Source of the DNA: Clostridia bacterium
Lineage (GTDB): Bacteria; Bacillota; Clostridia; Christensenellales; Borkfalkiaceae
Direction of reading: 5' to 3'
Length of the DNA stretch: 64,000 nt
Assembly (NCBI GenBank): GCA_017625565.1
Contig: JAGAKN010000014.1
Span: 1-64,000 of the forward strand
Shown here: positions 44,032 through 53,283 of the stretch, in pieces
Numbering within the stretch: the stretch's first letter is position 1
Layout of the letters: every line of letters begins with the position of its first letter
Program-made: the position numbers and the translations under genes
Notes under the pieces: model-generated
Told to the model about the DNA's origin: nothing
Databases searched by the model: none
The model's input: only the letters and a program-made list of their open reading frames with translations

Positions 44032-46620
44032 ATGGATTTTTTATCCAAGACGACGGAAAATTTTAAAAAGGCGTTAGAGCTTGCCAACATGACGGCGGCG
44101 GAACTGAATACGAGTTTCGTCGGTAGCGAACATTTCGTTTTTGCTTTTTTAGGCTTGCCGGAATGTACTGCCTATCAAATTCTCGTAGACGTAGGCGTTA
44201 ATCCGAAGACGTATTGCTCGCTGTTCACACGCAAAATCGACAAAACATTTGCTTGTAATGGGTTAACCCCCCGTACACGGCAAATGTACGAACGCGCCGT
44301 GGCAATGGCGGAAGAGCGGGATATGAAAGCAGGCACGGCGCATATGCTCTATCAAATTATTTGCGCGTCCGATTGCTATGCCGTCGGATTGTTAAAGACT
44401 ATGGTCAACGTCGTGGACTTAAAGGAGAAAACGCTCTCGACGTTGAATGCGTTGCAGTATAAGAAAAAGCGTGGGGAACTCACGGAAGAGAACGGGCAAT
44501 GCAATCCGTTGACGAGCGAGTATCCCACTTCTAACGGAAAGGTAGACGAGCGCCCGCAAACGTTGGTGGCGATTCAAGAAGAAACCAAGCAAAAGACGAA
44601 AACTGCATCTAGACGTGGCGCGGAAAAGTTGCCGGAATGTGGTACGGATATGACGGAACGCGCGCGTAAGGGCAAGATGGACCCTGTCATCGGGCGCAAA
44701 AAAGAAATTGAAAAAGTTGTGCAAGTACTTTCTCGGCGTATGAAAAACAATCCCGTACTCGTGGGCGAGCCTGGGGTAGGGAAAAGCGCGATTGTTGAAG
44801 GACTTTCCCAACTGATTGTCAATGGTCAAGTACCCGAGCAGTTGTACAATAAGACGGTATTTTCGGTAGATTTGCCGGGGATGCTAGCAGGTACGAAATA
44901 CCGTGGGGATTTTGAAGAAAAATTAAAGAATTTATTAGATTCCGTTATGAAGGACGGGGACGTGGTATTGTTCATTGACGAAATTCACACGCTCGTCGGT
45001 GCGGGTGGATCGACTGACGGGAGCATGGACGCGGCGAATATTTTAAAGCCGTTGCTTGCGCGTGGGGATTTACAACTCATTGGCGCGACAACGATTGAAG
45101 AATACCGTAAGTATATCGAAAAGGACAGCGCGCTCGAACGGCGATTTACGCCCGTTTACGTAGACGAGCCGTCCGAAGCGGACACGATCGCCATTTTGAA
45201 AGGTTTGCGTTCGAAATACGAACAACATCACGGGATTGTGATCACGGACGAAGCAATCGAGGCTGCGGTAAAATTGTCTTCGCGGTATATCAATGATCGA
45301 TTTTTGCCCGATAAAGCGATTGATCTTATCGACGAAGCGGCGGCGCGCGTACGGATCGTGGAAGAAGGCGGTAGCGTGGAATTACAAGACGCTTTGGAAG
45401 AAGAACGCGTTTACGAAGAAGAACGGGTGATGCGTGAAAAGCGTGGAGAATACGCGCTTGCAAGCGAAGCGTTAAAGAATAAACAACGGGTTGCGGATAA
45501 GATTAAGGCGTTGCAACAGGCGCAATCCCCTAAACGCTTGCCAGATGGTAGACTTGCCATCGCAAGGGAACACGTTGCGGCGATCGTAAGCGCGCGGATG
45601 CGTATTCCACTTTTAAACGTCACCCAAGAAGAAGGGGAAAAGTTGATGCGTTTGGAAGAAGATTTGCATCGTCGGATTATCGGTCAAAATGCAGGCGTCA
45701 ATGCCGTAGCGAAGGCCATTCGGCGCGCTCGCGCAGGGCTGAAAGATCCGTCTAAACCCATCGGTTCGTTTATTTTCGTCGGCCCGACAGGGGTAGGGAA
45801 AACTGACCTTTGTAAAGCGCTTGCGGAAACGTTGTTCGGTTCTGAAGAACAAATGATCCGCTTGGATATGAGTGAGTATATGGAGAAACAATCGATCTCT
45901 AAACTCATCGGCGCGCCTCCGGGATACGTGGGCTACGAAGACTTGCAAACGGGGCAGTTAACGGATAAGGTGCGGACGAAACCTTATTGTGTGATTTTGT
46001 TTGACGAAATTGAAAAGGCACATTCCGACGTGTTTAATTTGTTGTTGCAAATACTCGACGACGGGCGTTTGACGGATAGCAAGGGCAGGACGGTGAGTTT
46101 TAAAAACGCGGTCATTATTTTGACTTCCAACACGGGCGTGTCGATTACGGAGCAAGATCGTACGGGGGTTTACGGGTTCGGTAGCGACGGCAGAAGTGGG
46201 GACGGCGTTGGTGAAAAAGCATACGAATCGATGAAAGAAAAGATTACCAAAGCCTTGAAAGAGAAATTCCGTCCGGAATTTTTAAACCGCATCGACGACA
46301 TTATCGTGTTCCATAAATTATCGCAAGCGGATTGCATGAAAATCGGCGGTAAAATCTTGGATTCGCTCGCAAAACGTTTGTTGGAACAACGTGGCATTTT
46401 ATTGACGGTTAGCGAACGGGCTTTGACAGGGTTGGTGGAAGAAGGCTACGACGCGCAATACGGCGCAAGACCGTTAAAACGCGTCATTCAACGTCGCGTG
46501 GAAGACCGTTTGTCCGAAGAAATTTTACTTGGTAGAATTCGCAACGGGCAAAAAGTGATCGTGGATTTTGTCGACGGGGAATACGTATTCTCGGCGCAAG
46601 GCGGAGAACACGGTTATTAA
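44032..46620 (+). CDS. clpC: ClpC-type AAA+ unfoldase
   Basis: 862 residues. An N-terminal Clp-repeat domain (about 1-145) is followed by two AAA+ modules. D1 has Walker [10 protein letters not shown] and Walker [16 protein letters not shown] helical middle region follows (about 455-500, Glu/Arg-rich). D2 has GPTGVGKTD and Walker [12 protein letters not shown], and the loop VYGFGSD looks like the ClpP-docking loop. It unfolds substrates, including arginine-phosphorylated ones, and delivers them to ClpP; no clpP is in the window. Last gene of the McsAB operon and followed 14 bases later by aroC. Confidence 0.95.
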   Translation: MDFLSKTTENFKKALELANMTAAELNTSFVGSEHFVFAFLGLPECTAYQILVDVGVNPKTYCSLFTRKIDKTFACNGLTPRTRQMYERAVAMAEERDMKAGTAHMLYQIICASDCYAVGLLKTMVNVVDLKEKTLSTLNALQYKKKRGELTEENGQCNPLTSEYPTSNGKVDERPQTLVAIQEETKQKTKTASRRGAEKLPECGTDMTERARKGKMDPVIGRKKEIEKVVQVLSRRMKNNPVLVGEPGVGKSAIVEGLSQLIVNGQVPEQLYNKTVFSVDLPGMLAGTKYRGDFEEKLKNLLDSVMKDGDVVLFIDEIHTLVGAGGSTDGSMDAANILKPLLARGDLQLIGATTIEEYRKYIEKDSALERRFTPVYVDEPSEADTIAILKGLRSKYEQHHGIVITDEAIEAAVKLSSRYINDRFLPDKAIDLIDEAAARVRIVEEGGSVELQDALEEERVYEEERVMREKRGEYALASEALKNKQRVADKIKALQQAQSPKRLPDGRLAIAREHVAAIVSARMRIPLLNVTQEEGEKLMRLEEDLHRRIIGQNAGVNAVAKAIRRARAGLKDPSKPIGSFIFVGPTGVGKTDLCKALAETLFGSEEQMIRLDMSEYMEKQSISKLIGAPPGYVGYEDLQTGQLTDKVRTKPYCVILFDEIEKAHSDVFNLLLQILDDGRLTDSKGRTVSFKNAVIILTSNTGVSITEQDRTGVYGFGSDGRSGDGVGEKAYESMKEKITKALKEKFRPEFLNRIDDIIVFHKLSQADCMKIGGKILDSLAKRLLEQRGILLTVSERALTGLVEEGYDAQYGARPLKRVIQRRVEDRLSEEILLGRIRNGQKVIVDFVDGEYVFSAQGGEHGY

Positions 46621-46634
46621 AAAAGGAGAAAGCT

Positions 46635-47774
46635 ATGAGAATAACGACTGCGGGAGAATCGCACGGAAAAGCGTTGGTGGCGATCATCGAAGGGTTGCCT
46701 GCGCATTTAAAAATCGACGTGGAGCAAATCAACGGCGCACTTGCATTACGGCAAAGCGGATTTGGTCGCGGTGGAAGGCAAAAGATTGAACGTGACCGCG
46801 TGGAGATTTTGGCGGGCGTTCGCAACGGAGAAACGCTGGGTAGCCCCGTTGCGCTTTGCGTTTATAATAAGGATTTTGAAAATTGGCAAAATAGTATGTC
46901 TGCAACGGCTTGCGACGAGAAGTCTATGCTGGAAAAGCGCATTACACGGGTACGTCCCGGACATGCGGACTTGACGGGAATGTTAAAGTTTGCGCAAACG
47001 GACGCGAGAAACGTTTTGGAACGCGCATCTGCAAGGGAAACGGCGATTCGGGTTGCCGCAGGCGAGATTTATAGGCAATATCTTTTAACGCTCGGCGTGG
47101 AAATCGGCGGATACGTACAAGAAGTTTGCGGGATAAAAGACACGGGCAGGTATGCGTTTAACGAGCTCGCGAATGCGAAAACGACGGGGCTTGGTATGCT
47201 TGATTCCGACGTCGAACGTCGCGCGGAAGAAAAGATTGCCGACTTGAAACGATCGGGGGATACGGCAGGTGGCGTCGTGGAGATCCGTGTGAAAGGGTTG
47301 AAGAGTGGGTTTGGGAGTATGATGACCTACTCCGAAAAATTGGACGCACAACTTGCGGGCGCGCTGATGAGTATTCAAGCCGTAAAAGGCGTGGAAATCG
47401 GCGATGGATTTTCGGTGGCGGAAAGAAGTGGGAAAGACGTACACGACGAGATTTTGTACGATTCGCAAAAAGGATTTTACCGTGAAACCAACCGCGCTGG
47501 TGGGCTCGAAGGAGGGATGTCTAACGGTGAAGAACTTGTATTACGTTTGGCGATGAAACCCATTCCTACCCTAATGCAGGGCTTAAAAACGGTGGATTTT
47601 GCGACGAAAGAGCCGTGTACCGCCGCGTCCGAACGTAGCGACGTATGCGCGATTTTTGCAATGGAAATCATCGCGGAATGCGTGGTAGCCGAAACGGTTG
47701 CGAATGCCGTTCAAAGACGTTTGGGCGGAGATACGATGCAAGAAGTTTTGGAAAGATATCAAAGACTTCCATAA
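46635..47774 (+). CDS. aroC: chorismate synthase
   Basis: 379 residues. It converts EPSP to chorismate using reduced FMN, the last shikimate step. It opens with the signature GESHGKALVAIIEGLPA and contains RQSGFGRGGRQKIERD and RPGHADLTGMLKF, with RNVLERASARETA (about 116-128) and GGLEGGMSNGEE near residue 292. All segments are intact. An AAAAGGAGAAAG ribosome site precedes it. It begins 14 bases after clpC with no terminator between, so it may be partly cotranscribed with the stress operon. Confidence 0.97.
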   Translation: MRITTAGESHGKALVAIIEGLPAHLKIDVEQINGALALRQSGFGRGGRQKIERDRVEILAGVRNGETLGSPVALCVYNKDFENWQNSMSATACDEKSMLEKRITRVRPGHADLTGMLKFAQTDARNVLERASARETAIRVAAGEIYRQYLLTLGVEIGGYVQEVCGIKDTGRYAFNELANAKTTGLGMLDSDVERRAEEKIADLKRSGDTAGGVVEIRVKGLKSGFGSMMTYSEKLDAQLAGALMSIQAVKGVEIGDGFSVAERSGKDVHDEILYDSQKGFYRETNRAGGLEGGMSNGEELVLRLAMKPIPTLMQGLKTVDFATKEPCTAASERSDVCAIFAMEIIAECVVAETVANAVQRRLGGDTMQEVLERYQRLP

Positions 47775-47785
47775 GGAGAACTACG

Positions 47786-48850
47786 GTGCGGGAAATTATG
47801 GTAAAAACTCCGTCGATGACGAGTACAATTTATATAGGGGAGGACGTGATTGCAAAACGATTGCCGGTTTTGGCGTCGGGACAAACGAATTTTGTTGTCA
47901 CGGACGAAAACGTATACGCGTTATACGGCGAATGGTTGCGCGCGAAGTTTCCGAAAACAGAGTTTTTTATCTTGCCTTCGGGAGAAGAACATAAAAACTT
48001 TTCTTCTCTGCAAACGATTTTAGAGAAAATGACGCAGGCAGGGTTGCGTCGAACTGCACGTTTGTTTGCAGTAGGCGGTGGTGTTGTCGGGGATATCGGC
48101 GGTTTGGCTGCGTCGTTATATATGCGTGGGATTTCCTACGTGCAAATCCCTACGACGTTGCTTGCACAGGTGGATAGTAGCGTCGGCGGAAAAACGGCAG
48201 TGGATTTGAACGGAGTAAAAAACGTCGTTGGGGCGTTTTATCAACCTTGCGAAGTATGGATTGATCCTACTTTTTTGAAAACATTGCCCGAAAGAGAAAT
48301 CAAATGCGGGGTAGGAGAGATCGTCAAATATGCCGCGCTCAACGCGGAAATTTTACGGTTGATAGAAGAAAATACGGAAAGAATTTGCGATTTGGGTTTT
48401 TTGACTACGCTCGTGGAAGAATGCGTTCGACATAAAGCCAAGGTCGTAGAAATAGACGAAAAGGAAACGGGAGAACGTAAGTCGTTAAACGTCGGGCATA
48501 CCACGGGACACGCCATCGAGCTTACGAGTGGGCTTTCCCACGGCGAGAGTGTTTTGTACGGCATGCTCTTTGAAACGCGTATGGCAGTGCGCGCAGGCGT
48601 ATGCGACCGCGCGCATGGGGAACGGGTCATTCAGCTTGTAGAAAAAGCGCTTGCGTTAGCGCCGTGTTCCAAGCCCGATTTTTCGAAAATCGAAACAGAT
48701 GCCGAGAAAGCGCGTTCGGATAAGAAGAATACGGAGAACGGAGAGATTATGATGGCAGTCGCGCAAGATTTGGGGGCGTGGACGTTGTTTTCAATGCCCT
48801 TAGAAAGCTATAAATCCGCGTTAGCACAAGCGGTAAAGGACGGTCGATAA
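47786..48850 (+). CDS. aroB: 3-dehydroquinate synthase
   Basis: 354 residues from a GTG at 47786, chosen because AAGGAGAA (47773-47780) sits five bases upstream; the next ATG is at 47798. The family core GGGVVGDIGGLAASLYMRG, IPTTLLAQVDSSVGGKTAVD and the metal-binding HTTGHAIE region are present. It turns DAHP into 3-dehydroquinate with NAD and a divalent metal. It starts 11 bases after aroC and its stop overlaps the aroA start by one base (TAATG). Confidence 0.95.
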   Translation: MREIMVKTPSMTSTIYIGEDVIAKRLPVLASGQTNFVVTDENVYALYGEWLRAKFPKTEFFILPSGEEHKNFSSLQTILEKMTQAGLRRTARLFAVGGGVVGDIGGLAASLYMRGISYVQIPTTLLAQVDSSVGGKTAVDLNGVKNVVGAFYQPCEVWIDPTFLKTLPEREIKCGVGEIVKYAALNAEILRLIEENTERICDLGFLTTLVEECVRHKAKVVEIDEKETGERKSLNVGHTTGHAIELTSGLSHGESVLYGMLFETRMAVRAGVCDRAHGERVIQLVEKALALAPCSKPDFSKIETDAEKARSDKKNTENGEIMMAVAQDLGAWTLFSMPLESYKSALAQAVKDGR

Positions 48851-50109
48851 TGGTACGAATTTCACCAAGAGAACGCTTTGATGGCGAATTTACGTTGCCA
48901 GGCGATAAGTCGGTGACACATCGCGCGATTATGTTCAACGGCGGTGTGGATGGCGAAGCGGTGGTAAGCAACGCTTTGATGGGAGAAGATTGCGTTTCCA
49001 CTTGCCGTTGCCTGCGCGCACTCGGCGCGAAGATCGACGTGGACGGGACGACGTTGCGCGTCAAAGGCGTTTCCGCTTTCCGTCGCGGAATGGAGCTGGA
49101 TTGTGGCAATTCGGGTACGACGATGCGTCTTTTGACGGGGTTTGTCGCGGGTAAAAAAATCGATGTGAAATTATACGGCGATGCGTCGTTATCCGCCCGT
49201 CCGATGGGGCGTGTTGCCGAGCCGTTGTCTGTGCTTGGCGCGGACGTGAAAACGACGGACGGGCATGCGCCTTTGTACGTTTCGCCGGCTACGATACGCG
49301 GTGGCGAAATTGCCTTGACGGTGTCTTCCGCGCAAGTGAAAAGCGCGCTGCTCTTAGCAGGGCTGTCCGCGGACGGAGAAGTGGTGATTACCGAACCCGT
49401 CAAATCTCGTGACCATACGGAGCGTTTGTTAAAAGCGATGGGCGCGAATTTGCAAACGGACGGAAATACGGCAAGGATTTTTAAAAGCACGCTGCATTCC
49501 GTAGACGTATGCGTACCGTCGGATATTTCTTCGGCAGCGTATTTTATGGCGCTCGGCGCGTTGAAAGGCAAAACGTTATGTAAAAACGTAGGGATCAACC
49601 CCACTCGCACAGGCATTTTGAAAGCCTTCGAACGGTTGGGGGTGAAATATTTCTTGCATAATACGCACATTTCGGGGGGAGAAGCGACGGCGGATATACT
49701 CGTGGAAAAATCGGATATGCGCGGAATTACGCTCACCGAAGTGGACGTTCCGTCCATGATCGACGAATTGCCGTTGGTGGCGCTGTTGTGCGCGTTTGCG
49801 GACGGGGAAAGCCGTATTGTCGGCGCGAAAGAATTGCGCGTAAAAGAAAGCGACCGCATCCGCACGACGACGGAGCTGATCCGTAATCTCGGCGGAGATT
49901 GTGAAGAACTCCCCGACGGGTTTATTATTCGCGGGAAGAAAACGCTTTTGGGGGGCACGGTGAACAGCTATCTCGATCACAGAATTGCCATGACGGGGGC
50001 GGTAGGATTAATCGCGTCCAAGAACGGTGGCGAGATCGTTCACCCCGAATGTTGCGAAATTTCTTTCCCGAATTTCTTTGAAATGTTGGGCGTGGACTTG
50101 CGTTCGTAG
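48850..50109 (+). CDS. aroA: EPSP synthase
   Basis: 419 residues, normal length. It joins shikimate-3-phosphate with PEP. Motifs visible: GDKSVTHRAIMF (about 18-29), DCGNSGTTMRLLTG (about 84-97) and VPSMIDELPLVALLCAFADG (about 298-317, with the catalytic Asp and Glu). The last segment carries the C-terminal HRIAM motif. The start shares one base with the aroB stop, so translation is coupled. Confidence 0.97.
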   Translation: MVRISPRERFDGEFTLPGDKSVTHRAIMFNGGVDGEAVVSNALMGEDCVSTCRCLRALGAKIDVDGTTLRVKGVSAFRRGMELDCGNSGTTMRLLTGFVAGKKIDVKLYGDASLSARPMGRVAEPLSVLGADVKTTDGHAPLYVSPATIRGGEIALTVSSAQVKSALLLAGLSADGEVVITEPVKSRDHTERLLKAMGANLQTDGNTARIFKSTLHSVDVCVPSDISSAAYFMALGALKGKTLCKNVGINPTRTGILKAFERLGVKYFLHNTHISGGEATADILVEKSDMRGITLTEVDVPSMIDELPLVALLCAFADGESRIVGAKELRVKESDRIRTTTELIRNLGGDCEELPDGFIIRGKKTLLGGTVNSYLDHRIAMTGAVGLIASKNGGEIVHPECCEISFPNFFEMLGVDLRS

Positions 50110-50123
50110 GGGGTATGTATTTG

Positions 50124-50930
50124 ATGAACGAAAAAAAACTGCGATTAGGGCTCGTTGGGAAAGACGTATCCAAATCCCTTAGCGATAAAATGCATGCCTT
50201 TATATTGCAAGCTTTCGGGGTTGTATGCGAATACGAAAAAATATCGGTAGACGAACGCGGGTTTGATGGCGCAATGAGGCGTTTGCTTGGGGATTTCGAC
50301 GGGTTTAACGTGACCATTCCTTACAAACGCGACGTTATGGCGTATTTGGACGAAATTGCAGGCGACGCGTTTGCGTTCGGTTCGGTGAACACTGTCGTGA
50401 GTGCAAACAAAACGGGATACAATACGGACGGGAAAGGCTTTTTATTGATGTTGCGCTTGGCAGGGGTAGACGTGGCGAATAAGCGCGTGCTCGTGCTCGG
50501 TGGCGGTGGAGCAGGCAGGAGTTCGGCGGCGGCTTTGAAAAATGCAGGCGCTGAAGTGTACGTGTACCAACGCCGTCAGGATAAACTGATAGAGCTTTGT
50601 CAAGAACTCGGCGTAAAGAAAGCGACCGATCCCGAGCGTGGTGGGTATGATATACTCGTCAACTGTACGGGCGTGGGTATGCACGACAGCGTTGGCGTTT
50701 CACCTGTTTCGGTGGGCGCGTTCCAAGGCGGAACGGTTGCCGTGGATCTCATTTACGAGCCTAGCGAATCGGCGTTTTTAAAGCTTGCGAAATCTGCAGG
50801 CTTAAGGACGGTAAACGGTGCGTCGATGCTTTTTTACCAGGCGTATTACGCGGATTGCCTGTATTTGGGGCTTACTCCCGACGATAGGCAGGCGGAAACG
50901 CTCTATCAGAAATACTTAAAAAACGGATAA
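50124..50930 (+). CDS. aroE: shikimate dehydrogenase
   Basis: 268 residues. The ATG at 50124 is preferred over 50115 because the AGGGGG site lies one base before 50115 but ten before 50124; either is possible. It reduces 3-dehydroshikimate with NADPH. Shikimate-binding serines appear in KDVSKSLSDKMH, the catalytic Lys in NVTIPYKRDV, the NTDGKGF segment follows, and LVLGGGGAGRSSAAALKNAG is the dinucleotide fold. The C-terminal MLFYQ segment is intact. Confidence 0.95.
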   Translation: MNEKKLRLGLVGKDVSKSLSDKMHAFILQAFGVVCEYEKISVDERGFDGAMRRLLGDFDGFNVTIPYKRDVMAYLDEIAGDAFAFGSVNTVVSANKTGYNTDGKGFLLMLRLAGVDVANKRVLVLGGGGAGRSSAAALKNAGAEVYVYQRRQDKLIELCQELGVKKATDPERGGYDILVNCTGVGMHDSVGVSPVSVGAFQGGTVAVDLIYEPSESAFLKLAKSAGLRTVNGASMLFYQAYYADCLYLGLTPDDRQAETLYQKYLKNG

Positions 50931-50949
50931 AACCGAAAGGAGAACGGTT

Positions 50950-51390
50950 ATGAAATTTTTAGTGATCAACGGAGTCAATCTTAATTTGACGGGCAAGCGT
51001 GAAAAAAGTGTTTACGGCACGGCAACGCTTGATGAAATCAACGCGCAAATTCAGGCGTTTTGTGAAAGAAACGGCGACACGGTAGAGTTCTATCAAAGCA
51101 ATATCGAGGGGGAACTCGTTAATAAATTGCACGAAGCGTATTTGCAAAGGACTTGCGATGGGATCGTGCTGAATGCAGGCGCATTTACGCACTATAGCTA
51201 TGCGTTGCGCGACGCGATTGCGGCGATGGATATTCCCGTTGCGGAAACACATATGTCCAACGTACACGCACGGGAAGAATTTCGAAAGAACAGCGTGTTG
51301 TCCGAAGTTTGCAAAGGCGTGGTTTTTGGGTTCGGCGCAGGGAGCTACATCTCCGCGATCGTGGGATTGAAATCCGTCGTAAAAAAATAA
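50950..51390 (+). CDS. aroQ: 3-dehydroquinate dehydratase, type II
   Basis: 146 residues, the compact type II form that acts as a dodecamer in its family. It removes water from 3-dehydroquinate. Visible motifs are VINGVNLNLTGKREKSVYG with the catalytic Tyr near residue 23, FYQSNIEGELVNKLHEA, NAGAFTHYSYALRDA and ETHMSNVHAREEFR. An AAAGGAGAA ribosome site is present; spacing to both neighbours is under 20 bases. Confidence 0.97.
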   Translation: MKFLVINGVNLNLTGKREKSVYGTATLDEINAQIQAFCERNGDTVEFYQSNIEGELVNKLHEAYLQRTCDGIVLNAGAFTHYSYALRDAIAAMDIPVAETHMSNVHAREEFRKNSVLSEVCKGVVFGFGAGSYISAIVGLKSVVKK

Positions 51391-51406
51391 AAACGGGTAA
51401 ACGAGT

Positions 51407-51916
51407 ATGAACGTGATTTTATGCGGTATGATGGGCGCAGGGAAAACGACGATTGGGATTAAGATTGCCGAAATTACCGGGCGCAGGTGGTACGATACGG
51501 ACGGATTGATTACGGATAAACACGGCAAAATTTCCGATATTTTCGAATACTACGGCGAAGCGCATTTCCGAAAACTTGAAACAGACATCGTCAAAGAGCT
51601 CGCGGGGAAGGACGACTTAGTCATTTCCACGGGCGGTGGTTTGGTGTTAAAGAAAGAAAACAATGCCTTGCTACAAAAAAACGGCAAGATTGTATTCCTG
51701 CGCGCGACGCTGGAAACACTTGCGAAACGCTTAAAAGTGGACGGGGAACGACCGCTTTTACAAACCTCTACGGAGAATATTCGTGTTCGTTTGGGGCGGT
51801 TATTGCAAGAGCGTACGCCCGTATACGAGCAGGCGGCGGATTATATCGTAGACGTGGACGGGAAAACGCCTACGGAAATTGCGCGCGAGATTGTCGCATT
51901 GACCAACGAAGCGTAA
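51407..51916 (+). CDS. aroK: shikimate kinase
   Basis: 169 residues. It phosphorylates shikimate at the 3-hydroxyl. P-loop GMMGAGKTTIG at residues 6-16, the shikimate-binding YDTDGLI (about 30-36), STGGGLVLKKENN (about 74-86) and the lid-region Arg in LLQERTPVYEQAADYIVD. Its ribosome site is weak (ACGAG), so its yield may depend on translation of aroQ upstream. Confidence 0.95.
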   Translation: MNVILCGMMGAGKTTIGIKIAEITGRRWYDTDGLITDKHGKISDIFEYYGEAHFRKLETDIVKELAGKDDLVISTGGGLVLKKENNALLQKNGKIVFLRATLETLAKRLKVDGERPLLQTSTENIRVRLGRLLQERTPVYEQAADYIVDVDGKTPTEIAREIVALTNEA

Positions 51917-51929
51917 GGACGGAGAAAGA

Positions 51930-52628
51930 ATGAAAACAGCATTGATTACGGGCGGTGTACGTGGAATCGGGCGTAGCGTCGCGGATCGGTTTTTAAGCGC
52001 CGGATACCGCGTGTGCGTGACGTACTCTAAGGACGAAGAAAACGCGGAAATAGCTCGGCTTGCAGGCTTAGAAGTATACAAATCGGACGTTTCTAAGGAA
52101 ACGGACGTTGTCGAGCTTTTTGAAAAAATCGGGAAAGTAGACGTGCTTGTGAATAACGCAGGCTTGTCCCAAATCAAGCAGTTGCAAGACGTTAGCTATG
52201 CGGAATGGCAAAAGTTGTTTGCCGTCAACGTCGGGGGCGCGTTTTTGTGCAGTCGCGAAGCCGTAAAAGGTATGATTTCGCGTCAAAACGGCGTGATCAT
52301 CAACGTCGCCTCCGTTTGGGGTGAAGTGGGCGGAAGTTGCGAGAGTGTGTACTCGTCCACGAAATCCGCTTTGATCGGTTTTACAAAAGCGCTCGCCAAA
52401 GAGTTGGGGTATTCGGGGATTCGTGTAAACAGTATTTCCCCCGGGGTAATCGATACGCCGATGAACGCGCGGTTTTCTAAAGACGAACGCTCGGCGATCT
52501 GCGAAGAAATCCCTGTGGGGCGAATGGGTAGCGGTGAAGAAGTTGCCGACGCCGTTTGGTTTTTGGTGGAGAACGAATACGTGACGGGGATTGATTTGCC
52601 TGTCAACGGTGGGTTTTCGATTGTGTAA
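51930..52628 (+). CDS. short-chain dehydrogenase/reductase (FabG-like)
   Basis: 232 residues. Rossmann motif TGGVRGIGRSVA near the N-terminus, NNAG (about 76-79), catalytic Ser in NVASVWGEVGGS and the YSSTK motif (about 145-149), and PGVIDTPM. The typical FabG-like oxidoreductase length and an intact Ser-Tyr-Lys set suggest an active enzyme. It is the last gene of the aro operon, 13 bases after aroK, but no shikimate step needs it because aroE is present. The substrate is unknown; 3-oxoacyl-ACP reductase is one option. Confidence 0.9.
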   Translation: MKTALITGGVRGIGRSVADRFLSAGYRVCVTYSKDEENAEIARLAGLEVYKSDVSKETDVVELFEKIGKVDVLVNNAGLSQIKQLQDVSYAEWQKLFAVNVGGAFLCSREAVKGMISRQNGVIINVASVWGEVGGSCESVYSSTKSALIGFTKALAKELGYSGIRVNSISPGVIDTPMNARFSKDERSAICEEIPVGRMGSGEEVADAVWFLVENEYVTGIDLPVNGGFSIV

Positions 52629-52630
52629 AT

Positions 52631-52918
52631 TCAATGGTTTTTTAAATAGTTTTCCAAGATGTTTTCGATAAATTCGTCGGCGATCCCTGCGGTGGGGGAC
52701 GTCGGCGTTTTTTTATCGGGTTCTTTTTTTGGCGCGTCCTTTTCCTTTTGCAATGGCGTTTTTTCCACGCCGAACGCTTGGGAGAATTTGGACAAGTCGT
52801 TCAAAAAACCCAACATTTGCTCGGAGTCTTTTAATTTACTCATCAACGGTTTGACGCTCTCGGCGAAGTTGGGGTTTTGTGAAAAGTAATAGAGCAATAC
52901 GAGTATCAGAATTTCCAT
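52631..52918 (-). CDS. small hypothetical protein with hydrophobic N-terminus
   Basis: 95 residues, not recognised. A short hydrophobic start (about 1-13) is followed by a helical region (about 18-50), a Lys/Pro/Glu-rich linker and a short helix near the C-terminus. The gene converges on the SDR with two bases between stops and diverges from the gene at 53008. A -10-like TATAGT ends five bases before the ATG and no ribosome site is visible, so a leaderless mRNA is possible. The -35 position overlaps a candidate Spo0A box, so a sporulation-related role can be considered. Confidence 0.65.
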   Translation of the reverse strand: MEILILVLLYYFSQNPNFAESVKPLMSKLKDSEQMLGFLNDLSKFSQAFGVEKTPLQKEKDAPKKEPDKKTPTSPTAGIADEFIENILENYLKNH

Positions 52919-52923
52919 ACTTT

Positions 52924-52958
52924 ACTATATGCTTTTTTTCGAAAAAGTGTCGAAAAAA
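52924..52958 (-). promoter_or_regulatory. possible promoter with overlapping Spo0A-box-like site
   Basis: On the minus strand TCGACA (52953-52948) and TATAGT (52929-52924) are 18 bases apart. The plus-strand TGTCGAA (52948-52954) lies in a 16-mer (52943-52958) also found at 10332-10347. The palindrome TTTTTCGAAAAA is at 52935-52946. Confidence 0.4.
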
Positions 52959-53007
52959 CGTTCTCGGGAATACTATGTACTATTGAAAAAAGGTGAAGGG
53001 GGAGAGC

Positions 53008-53283
53008 ATGAAAAGTTTTAAGGAGTCGAGATCCCGTTCTACAAACGAAAAGACGCAAAGCGTTGCGGAAGATTTGACGCAAAAGATCGCGCAAGCGTAT
53101 AACGGAAAAAGCAATGCCGAGATGCTACGCACGATTTTAGCCGAAGCGGAAAAGAGTAAACGCGCAGGCACGCTCTCCAACGAAGAAATCGAAAACTTTT
53201 ACCAAAGCTTTGCGCCGATGTTGGACGGGGGGCAACGCAAAAAGCTCCGCGCGGTGGTCGAAAAATTGAAAGCCATTGATTAA
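53008..53283 (+). CDS. small hypothetical charged helical protein
   Basis: 91 residues; ATG at 53008 follows AAGGGGGAG, better than the in-frame GTG at 52993. The protein is highly charged and probably all helical (about 18-88), with no Cys pair or membrane segment. The pattern GTLSNEEIENFYQSFAPML in the middle looks conserved-protein-like, but no family is recognised. It is divergent from the gene at 52918, and its stop overlaps that of the converging cysteine desulfurase-like gene by two bases. Confidence 0.75.
   Translation: MKSFKESRSRSTNEKTQSVAEDLTQKIAQAYNGKSNAEMLRTILAEAEKSKRAGTLSNEEIENFYQSFAPMLDGGQRKKLRAVVEKLKAID

Noticed and set aside
47645-47785. 47-codon upstream extension of aroB
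   Set aside because: It overlaps the end of aroC in another frame; the GTG at 47786 has its own AAGGAGAA site and starts at the family's normal position.
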